Below are positions 50,371-58,922 of a stretch of DNA of 64,000 nt, in pieces. The DNA comes from JBBWZH01 sp035544115 (GTDB lineage Bacteria; Actinomycetota; Actinomycetes; Mycobacteriales; CADCTP01). Position 1 is the stretch's first letter; each line of letters opens with the position of its first letter. A program made the position numbers and the translations under genes. The notes beneath the pieces are model-generated. The model did not search any database. It was not told where the DNA came from and was given only the letters and a program-made list of their open reading frames with translations. The stretch lies in assembly GCA_963714145.1 (NCBI GenBank), contig OY970235.1, positions 3,658,001 to 3,722,000 on the forward strand, given 5' to 3'.

Positions 50371-50525
50371 CCCCGGACCGCCGCTGAACCGGGGCTGGCG
50401 GGCAACGGCGCCGCCCGCCAGCCCTGCCGGGCCCGGGCCGGGCCAAGCCCGGATCGGGCCGGACCCCCAGCGCGGCAGCCAGCTCGCCCGGCCGGGTGGG
50501 CCGTCGCGTCCTCGGCGGCGCCGGG

Positions 50526-52031
50526 TCAGTGGGTGGCGGCCTCGGTCAGGTCGGCCAGCGGGGCGGCGGCGGCGAACAGGTAGCCCTGGGCGGCGTCGCA
50601 GCCCAGCCGTCGGAGTTGTTCGGCCTGGGCCGAGCATTCCACCCCTTCGGCGATGACCTCCAGGCCGAGCGCATGGCCCATGGTGACGATGGCGCCGACG
50701 ACGGCGGTGGCGGCGGGGTCCTCCCCCAAGCCGGAGACGAAGGTGCGGTCGAGTTTGAGCACCTGGGCCGGGATCTGCTGCAGGTAGGACAGCGACGAGT
50801 AGCCGGTGCCGAAGTCGTCGATGGCCAGCCGGACGCCGAGGGCCTGCAGCCAGGCCAGGTTGGCCACCACGGACGGGTTGCCGGAGACCATGGTGGACTC
50901 GGTCAGTTCGAGCACCAGCCGGTCCGGCGGCAGGCCGGTGCGGTGCGTGATCCGGCTGATCGCCTCGACGATGTCCGGCGAGTGCAGGTCCTGGGCGGAG
51001 AGGTTGACCGCGATCGAGGCGCCGGGCGGGGCCAGCGGCCAGCGGGTGAACTGCTCGCAGGCGGTCTCGACCACCCAGGTGTCGAGGGCGGTGATCAGCC
51101 GGGTCTCCTCGGCGACCGGGATGAAGGCGTCCGGCAGGACCAGGCCGTGACCCGGGCGGTTCCACCGGATCAGGGCCTCGACGCCGAGCATCCGGCGGTC
51201 GGACAGCCGCACGATCGGTTGGAAGTGCAGCAGCAACTGGTCGGTGCCGATCGCCAGGCGCAGCGCGTTCTCGGTGGACAGCCGGTCGTCCACCCGGGCC
51301 TGCATGGCATCGTCGAAGATCACCACCTGGCCGCGGCCGCCGGCCTTCGCCTGGTACATGGCGAGATCCGCCTTGCGCAGCAGGTTGTCCGCGCTGGTGT
51401 CGCCGGCGGCGGCCAGCGCCACCCCGATGCTCGCGCTGACCGTCGTGTTCTGGGTGCCGACGCACATGGGCAGTTCCAGGCTGGCCGCGATCCGCTGGCC
51501 GACCGCGACCGCAGTGTCCACGCAATCCAGGTCGGAGCAGACGACGACGAACTCGTCGCCACCGATCCGGGCCACCATGTCGGCGTCCCGGATCGCGGCC
51601 TGGATCCGCTCCGCCGCGCACAGCAGCAGCAGGTCGCCGGCGGCGTGCCCGAGGCTGTCGTTGACCAGCTTGAACCCGTCCAGGTCGATGAACAGCACGG
51701 CCAGCAGGCGGTCGGTGCGCCGCCGGCCGCTCAGCGCGCCGTCCAGCGCGTCGGCCAGCGTGTCGGCCAGCGCGGTCCGGTTCGGCATGCCGGTCAGCGC
51801 GTCCTCGCGGGCCTGCCGGCTGAGCCCGTCGTGCAGCTCGCGCATCTCCTCGGACGAGATCTCGATCGAGCGTTCCAGCGTGTAGCGGGCCGCGTCGGCC
51901 TCCAGGTAGGACGTGCTCACCCGGCTCAGCAGCTTGGCCCAGGCAGCCGGATCCGGCGCTTCCGCCGCGGTGAGCCCGAGCCGGCGGAGCTGCCGTTCAA
52001 GGGAGCTGTGGTAGTTCCGGCGGCTGTCCAT
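50526..52031 (-). CDS. GGDEF-EAL protein (c-di-GMP synthesis/breakdown)
   Basis: In this 501-residue soluble protein a short helical N-terminus leads to a GGDEF domain with intact ARIGGDEFVVV and an intact product-inhibition site (RDAD, five residues before GGDEF). An EAL domain follows with GVEALIRW, ELTEST, IDDFGTGYSSLSYL and EGVE, all the catalytic motifs I can check. It could make and degrade c-di-GMP. It overlaps or abuts the FIST gene (3 nt between stop and ATG), so the two form an operon. FIST is a ligand-binding domain, so it may feed a signal to this enzyme. Confidence 0.93.
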   Translation of the reverse strand: MDSRRNYHSSLERQLRRLGLTAAEAPDPAAWAKLLSRVSTSYLEADAARYTLERSIEISSEEMRELHDGLSRQAREDALTGMPNRTALADTLADALDGALSGRRRTDRLLAVLFIDLDGFKLVNDSLGHAAGDLLLLCAAERIQAAIRDADMVARIGGDEFVVVCSDLDCVDTAVAVGQRIAASLELPMCVGTQNTTVSASIGVALAAAGDTSADNLLRKADLAMYQAKAGGRGQVVIFDDAMQARVDDRLSTENALRLAIGTDQLLLHFQPIVRLSDRRMLGVEALIRWNRPGHGLVLPDAFIPVAEETRLITALDTWVVETACEQFTRWPLAPPGASIAVNLSAQDLHSPDIVEAISRITHRTGLPPDRLVLELTESTMVSGNPSVVANLAWLQALGVRLAIDDFGTGYSSLSYLQQIPAQVLKLDRTFVSGLGEDPAATAVVGAIVTMGHALGLEVIAEGVECSAQAEQLRRLGCDAAQGYLFAAAAPLADLTEAATH

Positions 52032-52034
52032 CAA

Positions 52035-53174
52035 TCATGCCGCTTCCCAGAACGTCGCGATCGTCATCGTCTCGTTGTGCAGGTCGCAGGTGCCGGCGAC
52101 GATCGAGGCGATCTCGCCGTAGGAGTAGAAGCCGATCATCTCGACGCCGGCCGGCAGCGCCCCCAGCACCGCCTCCAGTTCCTCCTCGGTGCGGCCGCCG
52201 AGGATCAACCGGCGGCCGACGCAGCTGACCGCGACCGCCAGCGCGGCCCCCTCCGGGACGGTGCCGGAGTCCGCGGCGGCGGCGTGCGCGCCGTCCACCA
52301 GCCGGTCCAGGTTGGCCCGCATCAGCTGGGCCAGCGAGCCCTCCGGGACGTCGCCGGCGAAGGTGAGGCTCTGCGTCTCCTCGTCCAGGTTCAGGATGGT
52401 GCGCACCAGCCGGCGGTCGGCGGCCCCGGGCGCCCGCACCTCGAGCGGGAACAGCAGCGCGGTGGCCGGCAGCCCGGCGACCCGGTCGCCCAGGTACTTC
52501 TTGTAGAGCGCCAGCGCCGGCTGCCCGTCCAGCTCGAACAGCACGTTGGCGGCCGACCGGGTGACCCGGCGTTCCGGGCCGAAGATGTCCCAGCCGCCGC
52601 CGGACCCGTGCCCGACCCGCAACCGCGGCCCGGCCAGCCCCACCGCGGTGACGTAGCCGCTGCGCGGCTGCCCGTCCACCAGTACCCAGGTGCGCTCGAA
52701 CCGGGATCCGTCGCCGGCCAGCCCACCGGCGATCAGCACGTCCGGCCCGGCCGCGTCGACCATCCCGGCGACCAGCGGGCTGCCGTTGACGCCGGTACCG
52801 TCGGACAGCACGAAGATCGCCTTGAGCTCCGGCTCGCCGGCCAGCAGCCGCCCCGCCAGCGCGGCGCCGGCCCGGTACGACTCGGCCGGGTGGGCCACCG
52901 GCTCGCACGCCAGCGAGACGCGGGTGTCGGCGAACCGGCAGATGGCCACCGTTATCGACTCGTCGGTGACCGAATCGGCCAGGATCTCCCCGGCGGTCGA
53001 GCAGCCGAGCACGTGCGAGCCGGGATACTCGGCGATCAGCGCCAGGAGCGGCGCCGGGTCGGTCAGCAGCTCGGACGAGCCGTATGCCATCACCAGTGTG
53101 TCCGGACCGTCCCAGGCCGGCAGCGGGCGGGACCAGCCGGTCGACGACTCCCACCGGGAAGTGCACAGCTCCAC
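52035..53174 (-). CDS. FIST-domain sensor protein
   Basis: The 379-residue cytosolic protein has FIST-N (HVLGCSTAGEILADSVTDES, IFVLSDGTGVNGSPLVAGM and IAGGLAGDGSRFERTWVL) and FIST-C (GYVTAVGLAGPRLRVGHGSGGGW, ALYKKYLGDR, and EMIGFYSYGEIAS). FIST domains are thought to bind small ligands such as amino acids and often pair with GGDEF/EAL or kinase proteins. GTG 53174 follows GAAGGGG at 5 nt and is preferred over GTG 53192. It lies just upstream of the GGDEF-EAL gene on the same strand. Confidence 0.88.
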   Translation of the reverse strand: MELCTSRWESSTGWSRPLPAWDGPDTLVMAYGSSELLTDPAPLLALIAEYPGSHVLGCSTAGEILADSVTDESITVAICRFADTRVSLACEPVAHPAESYRAGAALAGRLLAGEPELKAIFVLSDGTGVNGSPLVAGMVDAAGPDVLIAGGLAGDGSRFERTWVLVDGQPRSGYVTAVGLAGPRLRVGHGSGGGWDIFGPERRVTRSAANVLFELDGQPALALYKKYLGDRVAGLPATALLFPLEVRAPGAADRRLVRTILNLDEETQSLTFAGDVPEGSLAQLMRANLDRLVDGAHAAAADSGTVPEGAALAVAVSCVGRRLILGGRTEEELEAVLGALPAGVEMIGFYSYGEIASIVAGTCDLHNETMTIATFWEAA

Positions 53175-53426
53175 GGGAACCCCTTCGCGCACGACTCCTG
53201 GCCGGCCGCACCGCCCAGATGACGTGAATGTCGGCCGGCGCAGCCCGATCCTGAGCAGACCGCCGTATCCGCTCGCCGGAAACCACCCACCGGCCGGGGA
53301 GCCCGTCGGGTCGGTGCGGTCGTGGGCTGGGCGGCCGGGTCAGGTCGATCTTGGCGTCGGCGAGGGGCGGCCTTGGGGCCGCGTTTGGCTTCGGGCCGGG
53401 TCGGACCGGGGTGCCTTGGCTGTGCG

Positions 53427-53468
53427 GCCGCCCGAAAGGGCGGCGCACTGCCCGGACGTTCCGTCCGG
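53427..53468 (+). promoter_or_regulatory. Two adjacent short hairpins upstream of the protease
   Basis: GCCGCCC-GAAA-GGGCGGC (53427-53444) has a GAAA tetraloop. CCGGACG-TTC-CGTCCGG (53452-53468) follows. They end about 52 nt before the ATG of the secreted protease in a 346-bp gap with no gene. No known riboswitch class was recognised. They may shape the 5' leader or end antisense transcripts. Confidence 0.35.
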
Positions 53469-53520
53469 TCGGTACCCGAACTAGGGTTCGACCGCCCAAC
53501 GCCGTCGTCTGGGAGCTGCC

Positions 53521-56500
53521 ATGTCGGGTCGTCGGATTCGCCGTCTGTTAGTCGGTGCGGGAGCCGCTACCGCGGCTGCCGCGCTGTGTACCGCATCTGC
53601 CGTGCCGGTCGCCCAAGCGGCGCCGGCCGGTGGCGCCGCGGTGCAGCACGTGATCGTCCTGCTCAAGAACCAGCATCCGGAGGCGCCGGCCGGGCCGGCC
53701 ACGATCGGGCGCCGGGCCACGCTGACCGCGGCCGACCAGGCGCCGCTGGTCGCGCACGCCCGCGGCGGCGGCGGCCGTGACTTCCGCCAGCTGCACGTGA
53801 GCAACGCGTTCGCGGCTGCCGTGCCGGCCGCCGAGGTCGCGAAGCTCGCGGCCGACCCCGCGGTCGCCGCGGTACTGCCGGACCGGCTGGTCGCGGCGCC
53901 GAAGCACGAGTCGGACCAGCCGGTGACCGGCGGCCAGGGCCCGGTGTCGGGCACGGTCTGCCCGGCGTCGCCGAGCCAGCCGCTGCTGGAGCCGGAGGCG
54001 CTGCAGCTGACGCACACCGCGTTCAGCGACGGCACGCCGTCCGCGCAGCAGATCGCCACCGGGCGCGGCGTCACCGTCGCCTTCCTCGCCGACGGCCTGG
54101 ACATCAACAACCCGGACTTCATCCGCGCCGACGGCAGCCACGTCTTCACCGACTTCCAGGACTTCAGCGGTGACGGCCCGGACGCGCTCACCAGCGGCGC
54201 CGAGGCCTTCGGCGACGCCAGCGCGATCGCCGCGCAGGGCCGGCAGACGTACGACCTGGCGCAGTTCGTGAACCCGGCGCACCCGCTGCCGGCCGGCTGC
54301 AACATCCGCGTCCTGGGCATGGCGCCGGGCGCCAGCCTGGTCGGGCTGAAGGTCTTCCCGGCCGGCGGGTTCGCGTTCAACTCGGCGATCCTGGCCGCGC
54401 TGGACTGGGCGGTCACCCACGACCACGCCGACGTGATCAGCGAGTCGTTCGGCAGCAACCAGTTCCCGGACACCAACGACGACCCGACCGCGCTGTTCAA
54501 CGAGCAGCTGGTGCGGGCCGGCGTGACCGTGCTGGCCAGCAGCGGCGACGCGGGCGGCTTCAACACGATCGGCTCGCCGGCCAGCACGCCGGGCGTGATC
54601 GCGGTCGGCGGCACCACGATGTTCCGCAGCTACGCGCAGGTCGTCGGCAACGGGTTCCAGCTGTCCAACGGCAGGTACCGCGGCAACGGCATCTCCGGGC
54701 TGAGCTCGTCCGGCTTCACCCAGCCGGGCCGCACGATCGACCTGCTCGCGCCCGGTGACCTCGGCTGGGCGCTGTGCACGCCGGACCCCGCCCGCTACGC
54801 CAACTGCACCGACGACAAGGGCGCCCCGGCCAGCATCGAGCAGTTCGGCGGCACCAGCCAGTCGGCGCCGCTGACGGCCGGCGCGGTCGCGCTGATCATC
54901 CAGGCCTACCGGGACAGCCACCTCGGCGCCCGGCCGTCGCCGGACCTGATCCGCCGGCTGCTCACCAGCACCGCCGACGACCTGGGCCTGCCCGCGCAGG
55001 AGCAGGGCGCCGGCCTGATCAACACGCTGCGCGCGGTCAAGGCGGCCAAGGCGGCGCCCGGGCCGCAGGGCCCGGTGCGGTCCAGCGCGACCGACCTGCT
55101 GGTCAGCCAGCAGCAGCTCAACCTGACCAGCGGCGGCGGCTCGGCGACCGGCCGGGAGACCGTGACCAACCTGTCCGACCGGCCCCGGGTCGTGCACGCG
55201 TCGGTGCGGGCCACCGACGTCGTGCTCGGCAGCGCCAGCCAGACCGTGCCGCTGGACGTGGCCACCGCGCCGACGTTCGTCGACCAGCTGGGCCGGCTCC
55301 GGGCGTACAGCCGGACCACGTTCACGGTGCCGCGCGGCGTGAGCCGGCTCACCGGGTCGATCGCCTGGGCCCGCCCGGGCACCACGGTGCGCCTGCTGCT
55401 GCTCGAACCGGACGGCACCTACTCCGCGTACAGCCTGCCGCAGGGCTCGGGCAACTTCGGCTTCATCGACGTGGCCTCGCCGGTGCCCGGGCAGTGGACC
55501 GCGATCCTGTTCACCGCGGCCAGCGCGGCCGGTTTCTCCGGCAACGTCCAGCTGACCACGACCAGCTACGGCACCGGGTCCGGCGGCACCGCCGCGCCGG
55601 CCGACTTCGTGCTGGCCCCGCACCAGAGCCGGACGGTCACCGTGCACGCCCGGCCGGCCGGTACCCCGGGTGACAGCGCGGACGCGCTGGTGCTCGCCAG
55701 CCGGCAGCTCGGCGGGGCGCCGGCGACCAGCGTGGTGCCGATCGCGATCCGCACGCTGGTCGACTTCGGCCGGCGCGGCAGCGCGACCGTGCACGGCGCG
55801 TTCGACGGCGGCAACGGGCGCAACGGCGTCCCGAACCCGTCCCAGACGTACGAGTTCGACGTGCCGCGCGGCGCCCGCGACCTGTCCATCGGGCTGAAGA
55901 TCGACGGCGACCCGAACCAGGTGCTGTACGGCTTCCTGGTCGACCCGAGCGGTGAGCCGCTGTCCGAGCGGACCAACCAGCGGGCCGCCGCCGACGGCAC
56001 CATCAGCCTGGTCAACGGCCTGCAGTCGACCGTGGCGGCGCCGCGGCCGGGCCGCTGGCGGTTCGTCTTCGCCGTGTTCGGGCCGGTGGCCGGCACCGCG
56101 ACCAGCACCCCGTTCACCGCGACGTTCGCGCTGAACTCGGTGCGGGCCAGCGGCTCCGGCGTGCCGACCAGCCCGCGCACGGTGCTGCGGGCCGGCCGGC
56201 CGGTGACCGCGACGGTCTCGTTCAGCAACACCGGCGGGACCGACGCGGCCTACTTCGTGGACGGCCGGCTGACCACCCGCGGCACCCTGCCGCTGGTCGT
56301 GCAGAACGCCGACTACACGCTGCCCGGCGCACCGGTGGGGCCGTTCCCGGCGGTGCGGGTGCCGACGCAGACGGACGCGCTGACCATGTCCGCCCGCGCC
56401 GACCACGCGATCAACTTCGAGGTGTCGCCGTTCCCGGCGGACCACGTGGGCGATCTCGCCTTCGAGGGCGACCCGGACCGGGTCGGCGGCCCGAACGGGC

Positions 56501-56880
56501 TGACCCCGTCGGTGACGGTGGCGGACCCGACGGTGGCACCGCAGACCTGGCTGGCGCTGCCGGTCACGATCGGCCCGTTCGCGACCACCGGCCCGACCGT
56601 GCACGCCACGTTCACCGGCTCGGTGCACACCCGGCTGTTCGACCGGGCGGTCACGGCGAGCACCGGCGACCCGCTGCTGTCCTATGTGGACGCCAGCGCG
56701 CCGGCCAGCCTGCCGGCCACCGTGGCGGCCGGCGGGCACGGCAGCATCACGGTCACCTTCACCCCGTCCGGGCCGCGCGGCAGTGTGGTGCGCGGCGTGC
56801 TCTACCTGGACACGGTGGACGGGGTGACCGGCAGCACCGACGAGGTGGCGGCGATCCCGTACACCTACACGATCGGCTAG
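53521..56880 (+). CDS. Secreted subtilase-like (S8/S53) serine peptidase
   Basis: The 1119-residue protein has a signal peptide (GAGAATAAAALCTASAVPVAQA) and an inhibitor-I9-like propeptide at about 40-125. The catalytic domain is at about 175-500: AFLADGLDINNPDF (D191), a helix EAFGDASAIAAQG where subtilases carry HGTHVAG, ASSGDAGGF (D343), and QFGGTSQSAPLTAG with nucleophile S446. The catalytic His of subtilisin is absent. E228, D232 and D343 instead resemble the Glu-Asp-Asp set of sedolisins. About 600 C-terminal residues are beta-rich Fn3/Ig-like domains. It is closed by a 30-bp inverted repeat. Confidence 0.88.
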   Translation: MSGRRIRRLLVGAGAATAAAALCTASAVPVAQAAPAGGAAVQHVIVLLKNQHPEAPAGPATIGRRATLTAADQAPLVAHARGGGGRDFRQLHVSNAFAAAVPAAEVAKLAADPAVAAVLPDRLVAAPKHESDQPVTGGQGPVSGTVCPASPSQPLLEPEALQLTHTAFSDGTPSAQQIATGRGVTVAFLADGLDINNPDFIRADGSHVFTDFQDFSGDGPDALTSGAEAFGDASAIAAQGRQTYDLAQFVNPAHPLPAGCNIRVLGMAPGASLVGLKVFPAGGFAFNSAILAALDWAVTHDHADVISESFGSNQFPDTNDDPTALFNEQLVRAGVTVLASSGDAGGFNTIGSPASTPGVIAVGGTTMFRSYAQVVGNGFQLSNGRYRGNGISGLSSSGFTQPGRTIDLLAPGDLGWALCTPDPARYANCTDDKGAPASIEQFGGTSQSAPLTAGAVALIIQAYRDSHLGARPSPDLIRRLLTSTADDLGLPAQEQGAGLINTLRAVKAAKAAPGPQGPVRSSATDLLVSQQQLNLTSGGGSATGRETVTNLSDRPRVVHASVRATDVVLGSASQTVPLDVATAPTFVDQLGRLRAYSRTTFTVPRGVSRLTGSIAWARPGTTVRLLLLEPDGTYSAYSLPQGSGNFGFIDVASPVPGQWTAILFTAASAAGFSGNVQLTTTSYGTGSGGTAAPADFVLAPHQSRTVTVHARPAGTPGDSADALVLASRQLGGAPATSVVPIAIRTLVDFGRRGSATVHGAFDGGNGRNGVPNPSQTYEFDVPRGARDLSIGLKIDGDPNQVLYGFLVDPSGEPLSERTNQRAAADGTISLVNGLQSTVAAPRPGRWRFVFAVFGPVAGTATSTPFTATFALNSVRASGSGVPTSPRTVLRAGRPVTATVSFSNTGGTDAAYFVDGRLTTRGTLPLVVQNADYTLPGAPVGPFPAVRVPTQTDALTMSARADHAINFEVSPFPADHVGDLAFEGDPDRVGGPNGLTPSVTVADPTVAPQTWLALPVTIGPFATTGPTVHATFTGSVHTRLFDRAVTASTGDPLLSYVDASAPASLPATVAAGGHGSITVTFTPSGPRGSVVRGVLYLDTVDGVTGSTDEVAAIPYTYTIG

Positions 56881-56910
56881 CCGCGACCGGCCGGCCCTCA
56901 GCCAGGACCG

Positions 56911-56971
56911 GCGTCCTGTTCGACCCGGCCCCGCAGTGCCTGGCACTGCGGGGCCGGGTCGAACAGGACGC
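56911..56971. terminator. 30-bp-arm inverted repeat between convergent genes
   Basis: The arms at 56911-56940 and 56942-56971 are perfect inverted copies around one base. It lies 31 nt after the protease stop and 51 nt before the end of the convergent methyltransferase. It is the longest of the hairpins in the window and probably ends both genes. Confidence 0.85.
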
Positions 56972-57021
56972 GGTCAGGCCGGGGACGGGTCGGGACGGGG
57001 ACGGGTCGGGCCGGGAACCGG

Positions 57022-57732
57022 TCAGGCCGGGGCGCGCCAGTGGATGGCGGTGATGTCGTCGTGCAGGTCGGTGAAGGTGGCGCCCGGGAACGCGGCACGG
57101 TAGCGGTCCGCGAACTCGGCCCGGGGCAGCGGGACGTTCGCGGCGGCGTGCTCCAGCCAGGTCGGGTGCAGCCGGAGCCGGAGCACGTCGGCGGCCACCT
57201 CGGCGCTCCGGGACCGGTTGCGGTAGGAGTCCTCGGCGTCCTCGAAGGCACGCTGGACGTGCCAGTCCCGGTCCCGCCACGGGCCCGGGTCGACCAGGTC
57301 GATGATCGCCAGGTGGCCGCCGGGCGCGACCAGCGAGCGCAGGTGCGGCAGCGCCACGTCGTACGCCCGCAGGTGGTGCAGCGTGGTGACGGTGAAGACG
57401 GTGTCGAACACCCCGTCGGTGCCGGGCGTGACGTCCAGCAGGCTGCGCACCTCCAGCCGTACCCCGGGCCGCCGGTGCTCGGCCCGGGCGATGTCGATCT
57501 CGCGGGCCGAGATGTCCACCCCCAGCACCTCGGCGTGCCGGTCGGCGAGCAGGCCGGTGAACCGGCCGGTGCCGCAGCCGAGATCCACCGCCCGGGCCCC
57601 ATCCACAGTGGATAGGTCCGGCACGTTCGCCAGCACCCAGGGCTGGAAGATGCCGGCACTGTCGGCGGCGAAGGTGTGGAACAGCTCCGCCAGCTCGTCG
57701 AAGCGGACCTTCTGCTCGGGCATGTTGACCAT
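57022..57732 (-). CDS. Class I SAM-dependent methyltransferase
   Basis: The 236-residue protein has motif I AVDLGCGTGRFTGLL, an acidic motif II (VLGVDISAREIDIARAE), DTVFTVTTLHHL and LVAPGGHLAIIDLVDPG. This is the UbiE/Methyltransf_11 type. The substrate is not deducible. The ribosome site AGGAGCACCGCG before ATG 57732 is good. It converges with the secreted protease and is a single-gene unit. Confidence 0.9.
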   Translation of the reverse strand: MVNMPEQKVRFDELAELFHTFAADSAGIFQPWVLANVPDLSTVDGARAVDLGCGTGRFTGLLADRHAEVLGVDISAREIDIARAEHRRPGVRLEVRSLLDVTPGTDGVFDTVFTVTTLHHLRAYDVALPHLRSLVAPGGHLAIIDLVDPGPWRDRDWHVQRAFEDAEDSYRNRSRSAEVAADVLRLRLHPTWLEHAAANVPLPRAEFADRYRAAFPGATFTDLHDDITAIHWRAPA

Positions 57733-57916
57733 CGCGGTGCTCCTGTCCGTGACGCCGGCCGGGGAACCGGCCCCAGCCTGCCACCCGCCGCCACGACACC
57801 GCAGCTCACCGCAACCGGCCTAGGCCAGTCGAGTTACCGCCCGCCGGCCGCCGGGTTCCGCCCCGGCCGCCGGGCCCCGGCCACCCGGGCCCGGCCCGGA
57901 CCCGGGGCGGGACGGC

Positions 57917-58702
57917 TCAGCTCGCCCAGAACCGGAACAGCGCGTCGCCGATGTGGACCAGGTCGGACGGGACTCCGAAGGCGTCGATGACACCGTCGAT
58001 CACGCCGAAGAAGGCCGCGTTCACCGACGGGATCAGCAGCACGCCGAACAGCACGAAGAAGCCGACACCGGCGACCTGCCCGGCCGCCCGGACCACCGGT
58101 CGCGGCAGCCAGGGCTCCAGGATGCCGAAGCCGTCCAGGCCCGGAACCGGCAGCAGGTTCAGCAGGCTCGCGGTCACCTGCAGGTAGGCCAGGAAGGCGA
58201 GGGCGGCCCAGAACCCGAAGTGCGCGTCCGAGCCGTAGTCGACCCGGCTGATCGCCAGCAGCAGGGCGACCGACAGCGCGACGTTGACCAGCGGCCCGGC
58301 CGCCGAGACCAGCGAATGCCGCAGCCGGCCGCGGATCCGGCTGCGGTCCACCCAGACCGCGCCGCCCGGGAACCCGATGCCGCCGAGCAGCACGAACAGC
58401 ACCGGCAGCGCGATGCTCAGCCCGGCATCGCTGTACTTCAGCGGGTTCAGCGTCAGGTAGCCCTTGGCCGCGACGCTGCTGTCGCCGGCCTGGAACGCGG
58501 CCCGGGCGTGCGCGTACTCGTGCAGGCACAGCGAGACCAGCCAGCCGGCAACGACGAAGATGAACACGCCGATCCGGACGTCGCCCGACCCGGTCCACAC
58601 CAGCCAGCCGCCCAGCCCGCACAGCACCAGCAGGCCGAGGAAGACGGCGCTGGGCCGGCGCAGGGCCGGATCCGAGGCCGCAACCGGCTCCGCCGCCAAC
58701 AC
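57917..58702 (-). CDS. Site-2 protease family (M50) membrane metalloprotease
   Basis: The 261-residue protein has about six membrane segments. The zinc motif is CLHEYAHARAA (HExxH) in the second or third helix, and the distal ligand motif is NLLPVPGLDGFGILEPW. That fits the small M50B group that cleaves membrane-anchored regulators or peptides; no PDZ domain is seen. Start is GTG 58702 or TTG 58699, directly after AGGAGGC. It is divergent from the amidase, 220 bp away. Confidence 0.88.
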   Translation of the reverse strand: MLAAEPVAASDPALRRPSAVFLGLLVLCGLGGWLVWTGSGDVRIGVFIFVVAGWLVSLCLHEYAHARAAFQAGDSSVAAKGYLTLNPLKYSDAGLSIALPVLFVLLGGIGFPGGAVWVDRSRIRGRLRHSLVSAAGPLVNVALSVALLLAISRVDYGSDAHFGFWAALAFLAYLQVTASLLNLLPVPGLDGFGILEPWLPRPVVRAAGQVAGVGFFVLFGVLLIPSVNAAFFGVIDGVIDAFGVPSDLVHIGDALFRFWAS

Positions 58703-58922
58703 CGCCTCCTGAACTCAGCCCGCTCCGGAACAACCTGGCCGACGGTACCGCCCGCCCCGCCGGCCGAACCTCGGCGGGCCGCACCGGCCACCAGCGGCCA
58801 GGCCGGTATCCGCTGTTACCTGCGGTAGCAGGCACACCGAGCCGGAACGGCGGCGACACGTCCACGAAACCGGCCGTCGATACTTTCCGAACGCCGCATC
58901 CGCGCCGGCCCCCGGAGGAAAA

